This document shows positions 34,321 through 42,789 of a stretch of 64,000 nt of DNA, piece by piece. This stretch comes from CAZPQK01 sp964588695 (GTDB taxonomy: Bacteria; Krumholzibacteriota; Krumholzibacteriia; WVZY01; JAKEHA01). Under the pieces are notes generated by a model. That model had not been told where the DNA came from, made no database searches, and saw only the letters and a list, made by a program, of their open reading frames with translations. Positions within the stretch are counted from its first letter, which is position 1. Each line of letters opens with the position of its first letter. The translations under genes were made by a program, and so were the position numbers. Location: contig CAZPQK010000004.1 of assembly GCA_964588695.1 (NCBI GenBank), forward strand, positions 124,001-188,000. The letters run 5' to 3'.

Positions 34321-36759
34321 CTACTTTTCTTCCTCTTCGTCGCCCACCAGATGTGCAACGTCCACAACGCAATCTTCGTCATCCACATTGATCAAACGCA
34401 CACCTTGAGTGTTACGTCCAATCATCGACACCTGGTCCACATCAACACGAATTACAATACCCTGCTTGGTAATGATCATCATCTGGTCGCCATCTTTGAC
34501 CTCTTTGATCGTCACCACGTTGCCGTTGCGCTCGGTTGTTTTCATATTGATGATGCCCAGCCCACCGCGTTTCTTGACGGCATAATCGTCGAGTGGCGTT
34601 CGTTTGCCGAAACCATTTTCGCTAACCGTAAGCAAGCTGGCGTCTTCCTTGACCGCAACCATTCCGACAACTTCGTCACCGTCGTCCACCCGCACGCCTT
34701 TCACACCGGCCGCCGACCGGCCCATGCTACGAACGTCGGTTTCGTGGAAACGAATGGCGCGTCCGTTCTTTTTGGCCAGAACGATGTTCTGGTCGCCGTT
34801 ACTAATCGCGACCGCAATTAGCTCGTCGTTGTCCTTAAGCCCCATACCAACGATACCGCCACGACGCGGACGTCCGTACTGTGACAAGTCGGTTTTCTTG
34901 ACGAAACCGCGGCGCGTTGCAGTAATCAAAAATCGATCCTCGGAGAATTCGGAGACTTGAACACGACCGTTAATGCGTTCGCCTTCGCTCAGCCCCAGAA
35001 GGTTAACGACCGCTTTGCCACGCGCGGTGCGACCGGCGGGCGGAATTTCGTGCACCTTCAGCCAGTGCACTTTCCCAAGGTTGGTGAAAAACAGAATGTA
35101 ACTGTGCGTCGACGCGACAAAAATATGTTCGACGAAATCTTCGTCGCGCACCTTGATTCCGGTCACGCCCCGTCCGCCACGTCGCTGCTTGCGGTACGCG
35201 TCAAGCGGCAGGCGCTTGATGTAACCCTTGTGCGAAATGGTGATCACCACGTCCTCGTCAACAATGAGGTCCTCTGCGGTAAGCGTCGATGGCCCCTGGT
35301 TGACAATCTGCGTGCGTCGCTCGTCACCAAACTTTTCTTTCACTTCGGCGATTTCATCTTTGATGATCGCGAGCACCTTGGCGCGGTCGGCCAGAATTGC
35401 CTTTAGTTCGCCGATCAACTTCACCAAATCCTGATACTCGTTTTCGATCTTCTCACGCTCGAGCCCGGTAAGGCGCTGCAAGCGCATTTCCAGAATCGCT
35501 TGCGCCTGCCGTTCGGAGAGCTTGAAGTTGGCCATCAAGCCATTGCGCGCGACTTCGGTGCTCTCGCTCTTCTTGATAAGCGCAATGATTTCGTCGATGT
35601 TGTCGAGCGCAATGCGCAGGCCCTCCAGAATGTGGGCGCGCTCTTCGGCCTTGCGCAGGTCGAAGGTCGTACGACGAACAACAACTTCTTCGCGGTGGTC
35701 GATCCAGTGCTGGAGCAGTTGCCGGAGTGTTAAGACTTCCGGGCGATTGTTGACCAACGCCAACATGATGATCCCGAACGTCACTTGCATTTGGGTGTGC
35801 TTGTAGAGCAGGTTTTCGACGACTCGTGAGTCGGCATCGCGCTTGAGAATAATGACGACGCGCATGCCCTCGCGGTCAGACTCGTCGCGAATGTCAGCAA
35901 TGTCCGTCAACTGACCGTCTTTGACGAGATCGGCGATACGCTCGATAAGCGCCGCTTTGTTCACCTGGTAAGGAAGTTCGGTAATGATGATCGCTTCGCG
36001 ATCGTTCTTCATTTCTTCGATCTCGGTCTTTGCCCGAACGATCACCCGCCCCCGGCCGGTACGATAAGCGTCGACAATGCCCTGTTTACCCAAAACCAAA
36101 CCGGCGGTGGGAAAGTCGGGGCCCTGCACCAGCGCCATCAGCTCTTCGTCGGTAGTCTGCTGGTTGTCGAGCAGCGCAGTGGCGCCGTCACAAATTTCTC
36201 CGATGTTGTGCGGCGGAATGTTGGTAGCCATCCCGACAGCAATTCCCGCCGCGCCGTTGACCAGCAGGTTGGGGACCCGGGCAGGCAACACCAGCGGCAT
36301 GGTTCGCGACTCGTCGTAGTTGGGGCCGTACTCGACAGTTTCTTTGTCGATGTCGGCGAGCATTTCTTCGGCAAATGCGGTCATCCGAACTTCGGTGTAT
36401 CGTTCGGCCGCCGCGCGGTCGCCGTCGACCGAACCGAAGTTTCCTTGTCCGTCAACAATCGGATAACGCAGCGAAAAGTCTTGCGCCATGCGCACCATGG
36501 TTTCGTAAATCGCTGCGGTTCCGTGCGGGTGGTAGTTACCATTGACGTCGCCCGTCACCTTGGCGGACTTACGATATGGGCGGGTTCGGGTCAGGTTCAG
36601 GTCGTTCATTGCCGTTAGAACGCGCCGGTGGACCGGCTTTAAACCGTCACGAACGTCGGGAAGCGCACGCGAGATAATGACGCTCATCGAATAGTCGAGA
36701 TACGAGTTCCGCATCTCCTCTTCGATATTGATCGGCACAATCTTTTCGTTGCTCGCCAT
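34321..36759 (-). CDS. gyrA: DNA gyrase subunit A
   Basis: An 812-aa protein with TAGGAGACCG before ATG. The breakage-reunion domain has the active Tyr in ERYTEVRM (Y121), ALPDVRDGLKPVHRR and GDVNGNYHPHG. The C-terminal beta-pinwheel domain contains the gyrase-specific box YRKQRRGGRGVTG, which separates gyrase from topoisomerase IV. The quinolone region reads HGTAAIYET, so the E. coli Ser83 position is Ala, Asp82 is Thr and Asp87 is Glu. Supplies negative supercoiling with GyrB (not in this window). It is followed 13 bp later by rex. Confidence 0.97.
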   Translation of the reverse strand: MASNEKIVPINIEEEMRNSYLDYSMSVIISRALPDVRDGLKPVHRRVLTAMNDLNLTRTRPYRKSAKVTGDVNGNYHPHGTAAIYETMVRMAQDFSLRYPIVDGQGNFGSVDGDRAAAERYTEVRMTAFAEEMLADIDKETVEYGPNYDESRTMPLVLPARVPNLLVNGAAGIAVGMATNIPPHNIGEICDGATALLDNQQTTDEELMALVQGPDFPTAGLVLGKQGIVDAYRTGRGRVIVRAKTEIEEMKNDREAIIITELPYQVNKAALIERIADLVKDGQLTDIADIRDESDREGMRVVIILKRDADSRVVENLLYKHTQMQVTFGIIMLALVNNRPEVLTLRQLLQHWIDHREEVVVRRTTFDLRKAEERAHILEGLRIALDNIDEIIALIKKSESTEVARNGLMANFKLSERQAQAILEMRLQRLTGLEREKIENEYQDLVKLIGELKAILADRAKVLAIIKDEIAEVKEKFGDERRTQIVNQGPSTLTAEDLIVDEDVVITISHKGYIKRLPLDAYRKQRRGGRGVTGIKVRDEDFVEHIFVASTHSYILFFTNLGKVHWLKVHEIPPAGRTARGKAVVNLLGLSEGERINGRVQVSEFSEDRFLITATRRGFVKKTDLSQYGRPRRGGIVGMGLKDNDELIAVAISNGDQNIVLAKKNGRAIRFHETDVRSMGRSAAGVKGVRVDDGDEVVGMVAVKEDASLLTVSENGFGKRTPLDDYAVKKRGGLGIINMKTTERNGNVVTIKEVKDGDQMMIITKQGIVIRVDVDQVSMIGRNTQGVRLINVDDEDCVVDVAHLVGDEEEEK

Positions 36760-36801
36760 TCGGTCTCCTATCTAACCGTAAGAATTTTCTGATGATGAAA
36801 T

Positions 36802-36826
36802 AAAAACGCGGCGCGTAACCGCGCCG
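36802..36826 (-). terminator. Terminator-like hairpin in the gyrA leader
   Basis: On the minus strand, a perfect 7-bp stem CGGCGCG/CGCGCCG (36826-36820, 36815-36809) with loop GTTA leads into CG and a T5 run (36806-36802). It ends 42 bases before gyrA ATG. No gene upstream of it on this strand needs a terminator (the 37.1-kb gene has its own at 37043-37076), so it may be a leader attenuator. The rest of 36827-37042 shows no gene I can support. Confidence 0.5.
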
Positions 36827-37042
36827 GTACAGCGTGGCCTGGGAATGCCGGTCACGCCCGGAAACAACCGCTGAGTAAGCGATTTTTAGCACCGCCTGTG
36901 CCTTTCAAAACATACCCGTTTTGGCGATTACGGGAAAGCACTAATTGCTCACTTTAAGCGACGTAACATGTTGTTATTACTATCGTTATGCTGGTCGCCA
37001 CGGGCGCGGCCGGTGATATTCCGGGCTCGGGTTACCTGCAAC

Positions 37043-37076
37043 AAAAAACGCCCGCCAGTCTAAACCTGGCGGGCGT
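37043..37076 (-). terminator. Intrinsic terminator of the GIN-domain gene
   Basis: A perfect 11-bp stem (37076-37066 with 37058-37048, ACGCCCGCCAG on the plus strand), a seven-base loop and six T residues on the minus strand. It lies 65 bases after the stop codon. Confidence 0.92.
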
Positions 37077-37140
37077 CGGATGCGAGCGCCGACGGCTAGG
37101 GCGGCGCTCCCAAAGTTGTCCATTGTTAACTAAAGCATCG

Positions 37141-37974
37141 TCATTTGAGGCGTTTGACTCCACCCGAACCCGAACTCGACACTGACACGTTTTCGGGTTT
37201 ACCCGCGTAGTAAACCGAGCCACTTCCCGAACCCTTCGCTTCGATGGACTTCCGCGCGTGAACGTACACACTGCCCGATCCCGACCTCCGCACGATGCAC
37301 TTGTCCGCTTCGACATCCCGCATTTTGACCGAACCCGAACCGCTCGCGCGTACGTTAATCTCCTCCGCCTCGCCCGCAGCCACATGCATGCCGCCCGATC
37401 CCGAATTGTGGACCTCCACGTCATCGGAGTAAATACTCTCGATCCGCAACGATCCCGACCCCGAGTTTTCGATATCCAACTCGTCGGCTTTGATTTTGCC
37501 TTCGCACTTAAGACCACCTGAACCCGAACTCACCAGTGTCATGTCTTTAACATCGAAGTTGGCTTCGACCAGCGCATTTCCGGACCCACCGCAAATTAAC
37601 TCGAAGCTATCGCCGGTAAAGTCGCCTTCCAGACGCATTTTCCCCGACCCACCCGCGCGGACGGCTTCGAGATCGCGATAGTAAACTTTTACGTCGCCGT
37701 TAATCCGACGCCAGGAGTCGTTCCAACTGCGCCCCTTGATTTCGATGATCAGCGTTCCGTCATCGACTTCGGTGGTAACCTCGTCTAGATCGATGCCTCT
37801 TACGTCGAGTTTGACCATCTCCGAGTCGCCGGGAACGATTTCGATGTCAAATGGCACCTTGGCGACCACGCGGTCGAACTTCTTTACCGGACGAGTCTCG
37901 CTTGCAGCATAAGCTGTTGATACAATGATAGATAGAGCAGCAGCGATCGCTACCGCGTTGGCTAAGCGTTTCAT
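37141..37974 (-). CDS. Secreted head-GIN (DUF2807-like) protein with repeats
   Basis: 277 aa from ATG at 37974, preceded by GGGAGG; the longer upstream reading has no such site. Signal peptide MKRLANAVAIAAALSIIVSTAYAA. The mature part matches head-GIN/auto-transporter-adhesin-like domains (FDIEIVPGD, DGTLIIEIKG, VRAGGSGKMRLEG). It contains nine copies of a 20-22-residue unit whose turns read GGSG, SGSG or SGSGG, forming a beta-helix-like stack facing the cell exterior. Function unknown; adhesion or sensing is suggested for the family. Its terminator follows. Confidence 0.8.
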   Translation of the reverse strand: MKRLANAVAIAAALSIIVSTAYAASETRPVKKFDRVVAKVPFDIEIVPGDSEMVKLDVRGIDLDEVTTEVDDGTLIIEIKGRSWNDSWRRINGDVKVYYRDLEAVRAGGSGKMRLEGDFTGDSFELICGGSGNALVEANFDVKDMTLVSSGSGGLKCEGKIKADELDIENSGSGSLRIESIYSDDVEVHNSGSGGMHVAAGEAEEINVRASGSGSVKMRDVEADKCIVRRSGSGSVYVHARKSIEAKGSGSGSVYYAGKPENVSVSSSGSGGVKRLK

Positions 37975-38083
37975 GATACCTCCCAGGTTTAGTCTTATTA
38001 CGAGCGCGGGCACGAAAAGGTTCTTCGGAACGGCGCAGCAATTCTCAAAAAAGACGCGCGGTTTCGTGCCCCGGCAAGCGAAG

Positions 38084-38788
38084 CTACGCCTCGTGATCCC
38101 GGCCATGGAGGCCGACCAGGCGTGCCATCAGGATCGCGGTGTAAAGCACGCCGAATACCGCTTCAAAGGCGGCCACTGCGCGAGCCAAGGTGTGGGTGGG
38201 AATGATGTCGCCGTAGCCCAAAGTGGTGAGCGTGACGTAACTAAAACCGATGAGATCCCACCAGTGAACTGGCACTTCGGGCCGAAGCACATTCACGTAC
38301 GAACCCGGCGACAATGTTTCAATGATGGTGAACACCGCACTGTAACAGGCGGCGACCAGGATGTAGACCACGGCCGCGGCGTAGATCGTGTCCCAAGTGA
38401 CCCGCCTTCCGGTAAACACGTACGCGGTCAACGAATAGATGATGGTCAACTGAAACGCGATTACTGCTACTAGCGCCGCCACTTGGAGCCCGGGCGTATT
38501 GGGCCCAGATGCCTGATTAACGATCGTCAGTACCAGCGATGTCATCCCGACGCTGCCCACCAACAAGAGCGCCCACCGGTTTGAAATCGCGACCCACAGC
38601 GACGAAACCAACATCGACATGAACGCCAGTTGAAACGCGATCGCGTACTTGGGACCGAGCGTCCCCATTGGGTAGATGTGACTGAGAACAATCAGCGCCA
38701 ACAACAAATGCAGCGCGCCTCGTGGGCGTCGGCCTAACACCTTTCGCGGGCGCTTAAGGATTCGACGATCGGCATTGGGTCCGGACAC
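38084..38788 (-). CDS. Two-pore-helix potassium channel family protein
   Basis: 234 aa with six hydrophobic segments, the first four of which form an N-terminal membrane domain. The pore reads GFSYVTLTTLGYGDIIPTHT, containing the K+ selectivity filter TLGYGD, with a pore helix before and the second pore-lining helix after (FEAVFGVLYTAILMARLVGL). Ligand domains such as RCK are absent. It probably conducts K+ across the inner membrane. The start follows fpg by 0 bp: the fpg stop at 38789 is adjacent to this ATG, so translation is coupled. Confidence 0.85.
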   Translation of the reverse strand: MSGPNADRRILKRPRKVLGRRPRGALHLLLALIVLSHIYPMGTLGPKYAIAFQLAFMSMLVSSLWVAISNRWALLLVGSVGMTSLVLTIVNQASGPNTPGLQVAALVAVIAFQLTIIYSLTAYVFTGRRVTWDTIYAAAVVYILVAACYSAVFTIIETLSPGSYVNVLRPEVPVHWWDLIGFSYVTLTTLGYGDIIPTHTLARAVAAFEAVFGVLYTAILMARLVGLHGRDHEA

Positions 38789-39712
38789 TTAGGTATCTCC
38801 TCGACGTCGCTCTTCTAGTTCTTCCACCGTCTTAGGCCAGTCCTTGCCCAATAGTCGTGACAGCGACCGGTCGGCCAATAGCTTACCCCCGGTCTGGCAA
38901 TTGGCGCAGTAGTTGGTTTCGTTGCTGGCAAAACGAATGCGCTGCACCGGGTTTCCGCACACGGGACACGGCTCGCCAAACTTGCCATGTACCGCCATCT
39001 CCGGCCGAAAAGCAGTTACCTTTTTGGGGAACGCACCGTTGCGATCGGCATCGAGCAGACTGGTGAAGCGATTCAGAACACTTACGACCGCCTCATACAA
39101 CCGATCGACTTGCTCGCTGCTCAACCGCTGAGTCCAGGTAACCGGCGACTGTCCGGCGTGGTGCAGAATCTCGTCGCTGTAGGCATTGCCGATTCCGCTA
39201 AAGAGAGTCGGGTCGGTTAGGGCGCGTTTGACCGTGTGATTGCGCAGGACCAGCCGTTCCCTAAACTGGTCACGCGAACAGGTCAGCGGCTCTAACCCGG
39301 CGGGGTCTAGCTCGTCGAGCCCAGCCTGGTCGGCAACAACAAAAAGAGATGCCCGCTTCTGAGTGCCCGCCTCGGTGAGAACTAGAGTGCCAGCGGGAAA
39401 GTCGAACATGGCAAGCACCTGCTTTCCACGCGGCCGCGCGCCAGCCTCCTTCCATTGCAACCGCCCCGCAATCATCAAGTGAATCACGAACCACACGTCA
39501 GGCGGTGCGTCGCTCGCTTGCCCCAGCCCAATCGCAATGCGTTTGCCGATGCGGGTCAAGCCGCAAACGTGTTGCCCCACGGCGCTTTGTGGCGAAGGCT
39601 CCACAGTTCGCAGCACAAACGGGTGTGAAATAAGGATGCCTGTGAGCGGCGCTCCCGAAATCCGCTCGTCAAGCGCCCGCAGGTACACCTCAATATCGGG
39701 GAGTTCGGGCAT
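38789..39712 (-). CDS. mutM: Formamidopyrimidine-DNA glycosylase (Fpg/MutM family)
   Basis: 307 aa from ATG at 39712, giving the catalytic N-terminus PELPDIE (Pro2 nucleophile, Glu3); an earlier in-frame reading would bury it. Conserved TRIGKR Lys, a helix-two-turn-helix with DPTLFSGIGNAYSDEILHH, and the C-terminal zinc finger CPVCGNPVQRI then YCANCQTGG. The family removes oxidised purines such as 8-oxoguanine and nicks abasic sites. Fpg versus Nei cannot be settled by eye. The promoter upstream has a palindrome over its -35 box. The K+ channel gene follows directly. Confidence 0.9.
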   Translation of the reverse strand: MPELPDIEVYLRALDERISGAPLTGILISHPFVLRTVEPSPQSAVGQHVCGLTRIGKRIAIGLGQASDAPPDVWFVIHLMIAGRLQWKEAGARPRGKQVLAMFDFPAGTLVLTEAGTQKRASLFVVADQAGLDELDPAGLEPLTCSRDQFRERLVLRNHTVKRALTDPTLFSGIGNAYSDEILHHAGQSPVTWTQRLSSEQVDRLYEAVVSVLNRFTSLLDADRNGAFPKKVTAFRPEMAVHGKFGEPCPVCGNPVQRIRFASNETNYCANCQTGGKLLADRSLSRLLGKDWPKTVEELEERRRGDT

Positions 39713-39740
39713 GGATAACTTCCAACTTTTGGTTGCCAGC

Positions 39741-39774
39741 ATTGTACGTGCTAAGGACCATAGCGTCACTATGG
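39741..39774 (-). promoter_or_regulatory. Candidate fpg promoter with overlapping palindrome
   Basis: Minus-strand TACAAT (39746-39741) is separated by 17 bases from GTGACG (39769-39764). An inverted repeat CCATAG/CTATGG (39758-39763, 39769-39774) spans the -35 box, so a regulator bound there could block RNA polymerase. The binding protein is not identified. Confidence 0.5.
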
Positions 39775-39974
39775 GTGGGGCGACTCACCCCGGCGAATCC
39801 GGGCGCGGGTCAGCCCTAGCCACAAACGTGCGGCGCCTCCCGGCTGGCTCGCGCCTTTGTCGATTAAGCGTACGGTCGCGAAGACCTGGGAATTTTCGCC
39901 CTGCGCAACCTTTTTTAATCAGATAGTTTACGGATTCGGAGCTACCTACGAGTCTGGATTTGCCCCGTCCGTGC

Positions 39975-40002
39975 TTGACAAACCACGTGGTTGGGCTATC
40001 CT
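39975..40002 (+). promoter_or_regulatory. Promoter of the MATE leader with operator palindrome in the spacer
   Basis: Perfect -35 TTGACA (39975-39980), a 16-base spacer and TATCCT (39997-40002). The spacer begins with the 12-bp perfect palindrome AACCACGTGGTT (39981-39992), directly after the -35 box, where a repressor would compete with RNA polymerase. Confidence 0.7.
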
Positions 40003-40032
40003 TTTACGAGCTATAACCATCGGAGAAACATC

Positions 40033-40131
40033 ATGCGTCTCGCTACTCCCAACCGAATCAAGAGCCTTGTCGTCTACACGCGGCGTCGTGTCGCTGGCCA
40101 GGGATCTTCCGGTGGAGTGGTTGAGTTGTAG
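40033..40131 (+). CDS. Leader peptide (32 aa) upstream of the MATE pump
   Basis: An ATG with GGAG eight bases upstream opens a 33-codon reading frame. The peptide begins MRLATPNRIKSLVVYTRRR and ends in SSGGVVEL. It lies about 24 bases after the predicted transcript start and ends 25 bases before an intrinsic terminator. Its stop codon (40129-40131) is inside a stretch that can pair either with 40140-40145 or with 40202-40212, which is the layout of a ribosome-controlled attenuator. It may not be a functional protein in itself. Peptide conservation could not be checked. Confidence 0.55.
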   Translation: MRLATPNRIKSLVVYTRRRVAGQGSSGGVVEL

Positions 40132-40156
40132 AAAGCGTTTACAACGCGGTCTGCTG

Positions 40157-40183
40157 AGCCCTTCCACACGGAGGGGCTTTTTT
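40157..40183 (+). terminator. Intrinsic terminator between the leader ORF and the MATE gene
   Basis: A 9-bp stem with one G-T pair (40157-40165, 40170-40178), loop ACAC and six T residues. The leader ORF ends 25 bases before it; the MATE start is 43 bases after it. With no promoter seen in between, MATE expression would depend on reading through it. Confidence 0.8.
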
Positions 40184-40226
40184 GTTATAGGACATTCTCA
40201 CTCTACAACTCAGATCGAGGTAAATC

Positions 40227-41741
40227 ATGACATCGGAGCACTCCGATCTTCCCACTCGGGACGACGCCGCCGGGTCGCCGGCAGCGGCGGCGACCGCAGA
40301 CGCCGCGGCTCCTGAGCATACTGCCGCGCCCACCGCTCACAACATGCGTTCCTGGCGCGGGTTCTTTCGCGCCGTAAAGCAGGCGCTATCGGGTAGCGAA
40401 GAGCTCGACTTTACTCAAGGGTCACTCCGTTACGCCATCTTTCTGCTAGCGGTTCCCATGGTCTTGGAAATGGCGATGGAGTCTGTGTTTGCCGTCGTCG
40501 ACGTATTCTTTGTCGCCAGGTTGGGCGCAAGCGCAGTTGCGACCGTTGGGCTAACCGAGTCGGTTCTTACCATCGTCTACGCAATCTCGTGGGGGTTCGC
40601 GATGGGCACCACGGCGCTGGTCGCGCGACGCATCGGCGAAAAGAATCATGAGGCAGCTTCCGAAGCGGCCGTCCAATCGATCTTTGTCGGGTTGTTTGCC
40701 TCGCTTCCGGTGATGATTGCCGGAATTTTTTACGCACCCGATGTGCTGCGCCTGATGGGCGCGGACGAGTGGAGTATTACCGAAGGCGCCACATACACAC
40801 GATGGATGCTGGGCGGCAACCTTGTGATTATGTGGCTGTTCATTATTAACGCGATCTTTCGCGGCGCGGGCGATGCAGCCGTCGCAATGAAAGTGTTGTG
40901 GGTAGCCAACGGTATCAACATTGTTTTGGACCCGGCGCTGATTAACGGGTGGGGACCATTTCCGGAGATGGGAATCAAGGGCGCCGCAGTGGCTACCAAC
41001 ATCGGGCGCGCCGTTGGCGTCGCGATGCAGCTCTACATACTGGCACGCGGCGCATCGCGTATTCGCGTAGCTGCTGGCATGGTCCGGGTCAAAGCCAAAG
41101 TCATGTGGAATCTGATCCGCGTGTCACTTGGTGGAATCGGCCAGTTCATTATCGCTACGTCTAGTTGGGTAATTCTAATGCGCATCATGGCCATGTTTGG
41201 CAGCGAAGCGCTAGCGGGTTATACGATCGCGGTTCGCATCGCGATCTTTTCGATTATGCCGGCATGGGGTCTCGCGAGTGCAGCGGCAACTTTGGTTGGG
41301 CAGAACCTTGGCGCCGGGCAGCCCGAGCGCGCCGAGCGATCGGTGTGGATTTCGGGCTGGTACACCATGGCATTCCTGGGCGCTATCGGACTGGTCTTCC
41401 TGGCGTTTCCGGGCGAGTTGGTACGCATCTTTAGCCAGGAGCCGGGCGTGGTTGCGATTGGCATCGACGCGCTACGGATTTTTAGCATCGGCTATGTGCT
41501 GTTTTCCTGGGAGATGGTGATGGTGCAAGCGTTCAACGGCGCCGGCGATACCTACACGCCCACGCTGATCAACTTCATCTGCTTTTGGCTGCTGGAACTT
41601 CCGCTGGCTTACCTGCTGGCGCGACAGCTTGCGATTGGAGAGCGCGGCGTTTATACGGCAGTAGTAGTTGCCGAGTCAGTCGCTGGCATTATCGCGATCT
41701 ACTTGTTCCGACGCGGAAAGTGGAAGACTCGCACGGTGTAA
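40227..41741 (+). CDS. MATE-family multidrug/toxin efflux transporter
   Basis: 504 aa with GAGG six bases before ATG. A Pro/Ala-rich cytoplasmic N-terminus of about 60 residues precedes 12 membrane helices. Typical MATE stretches are LLAVPMVLEMAMESVFAVVD, ARLGASAVATVGLTESVL and the second-half EALAGYTIAVRIAIFSIM. The protein exports cationic or lipophilic compounds with Na+ or H+ entry. Its long leader carries a promoter, a small ORF and a terminator, which suggests compound-induced expression. A strong terminator follows. Confidence 0.9.
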   Translation: MTSEHSDLPTRDDAAGSPAAAATADAAAPEHTAAPTAHNMRSWRGFFRAVKQALSGSEELDFTQGSLRYAIFLLAVPMVLEMAMESVFAVVDVFFVARLGASAVATVGLTESVLTIVYAISWGFAMGTTALVARRIGEKNHEAASEAAVQSIFVGLFASLPVMIAGIFYAPDVLRLMGADEWSITEGATYTRWMLGGNLVIMWLFIINAIFRGAGDAAVAMKVLWVANGINIVLDPALINGWGPFPEMGIKGAAVATNIGRAVGVAMQLYILARGASRIRVAAGMVRVKAKVMWNLIRVSLGGIGQFIIATSSWVILMRIMAMFGSEALAGYTIAVRIAIFSIMPAWGLASAAATLVGQNLGAGQPERAERSVWISGWYTMAFLGAIGLVFLAFPGELVRIFSQEPGVVAIGIDALRIFSIGYVLFSWEMVMVQAFNGAGDTYTPTLINFICFWLLELPLAYLLARQLAIGERGVYTAVVVAESVAGIIAIYLFRRGKWKTRTV

Positions 41742-41745
41742 ACGG

Positions 41746-41772
41746 GCGCCCCCTCTGGGGGCGCTTTTTTTT
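41746..41772 (+). terminator. Intrinsic terminator of the MATE gene
   Basis: A perfect 8-bp stem GCGCCCCC/GGGGGCGC (41746-41753, 41757-41764), a three-base loop and eight T residues, starting four bases after the stop codon. Confidence 0.93.
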
Positions 41773-41819
41773 CTTTAGTTTTTTTGAAAACGAGCATTCG
41801 AACCGGTTACACTTGTCAG

Positions 41820-42785
41820 ATGAAACGTGCCGCTTTGTCACTGATATTTGCGGTCTTCGTGCTGGGGGCGTGCGACGTCAACGAGTTCGCAATTCCCGAC
41901 GCGGCCGAACCGCTCGCACAACAATCACCAGCCAGTCCACCCAAAATCGTGATTGTTGTTATCGACGGGATTCGCGCCAGTGAAGGCTTCGCCGACTCCA
42001 CTAAAGCGAACATCCCGTTCATGTGGAATACTCTGCGGCCGCAAGGCACGCTGTGCACCAACTTCAAAAACACCGGCTTCACGGCCACGGTCACTGGCCA
42101 CTCCAGCATGGTAACCGGGGTTTACCAGAACCTGGTCAACAACGGAACACAGCTTCCGGACAACCCGTCGTTGTTTGAATATTACCGCAAACACACGGGC
42201 GCTCCCGACACGGATGCAGTTGCTATAACCGGAAAATTCAAACTGAACGTCATTGTGAACAGTAACCACCCGGACTACGGGACTGCTTACGCTGGCTACA
42301 CCGACCACGATCACAGTAACGACTTCGCCATTCTAGACCGCGTAAGTTGGTGGATGGAAAACCATCAGTCGCGTTTTATCTTTGCATCATTCCCCAACAC
42401 TGACTCGTCGGGACACTCGGGCAACTTTAGCAACTACGTGACCGATCTCGCCGTCGCCGATTCGCTGGTAAACTGCCTGTGGAGTAACATTCAAGCCGAT
42501 AGTGCTTACGCGGATAACACGTACATGTTCATTACCACCGACCACGGTCGACACGACGACGCTCACGGTGGGTTCGTTAACCACGGCGATAATTGTCCGG
42601 GCTGCGAGAACATCTTTATGCTTGCACTCGGGCCCGACATTCGCCAGGGCGGTACGGTTTCCAACTTCTTTACACAACGCGACATTTGCGACACCGCCGC
42701 GCACCTGCTGGGCGTACCGGTTCCGTATTCCACAGGAAATGTGATTTGGGAGCTGTTCGAGTATCAGGCTACCGGTATCGAATAG
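41820..42785 (+). CDS. Lipoprotein of the alkaline phosphatase/type I phosphodiesterase superfamily
   Basis: 321 aa from ATG at 41820 (a longer reading begins at 41784). Signal peptide ends at a lipobox VLGAC (Cys about 17). Metal-binding pattern of the superfamily: VIVVIDGIRAS (Asp), GFTATVTGHSSMVTG (nucleophile Thr/Ser region), FPNTDSSGHSG and ITTDHGRHDDAHGGF. Close to nucleotide pyrophosphatase/phosphodiesterase enzymes, but substrate is unknown; it would act on phosphoesters outside the cytoplasm. Stop lies 4 bp from the convergent PGPGW gene. Confidence 0.75.
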   Translation: MKRAALSLIFAVFVLGACDVNEFAIPDAAEPLAQQSPASPPKIVIVVIDGIRASEGFADSTKANIPFMWNTLRPQGTLCTNFKNTGFTATVTGHSSMVTGVYQNLVNNGTQLPDNPSLFEYYRKHTGAPDTDAVAITGKFKLNVIVNSNHPDYGTAYAGYTDHDHSNDFAILDRVSWWMENHQSRFIFASFPNTDSSGHSGNFSNYVTDLAVADSLVNCLWSNIQADSAYADNTYMFITTDHGRHDDAHGGFVNHGDNCPGCENIFMLALGPDIRQGGTVSNFFTQRDICDTAAHLLGVPVPYSTGNVIWELFEYQATGIE

Positions 42786-42789
42786 CCCG

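Noticed and set aside
36647..36892. Short frame on the minus strand across the gyrA start, possibly a leader peptide
   Set aside because: It reads through into gyrA in another frame without an early stop and lacks a convincing ribosome site, so it is not a leader ORF.
37141..37974. SGSG repeats as a tandem DNA repeat or recombination hotspot
   Set aside because: At DNA level the codons vary between units; the repeat is in protein only.
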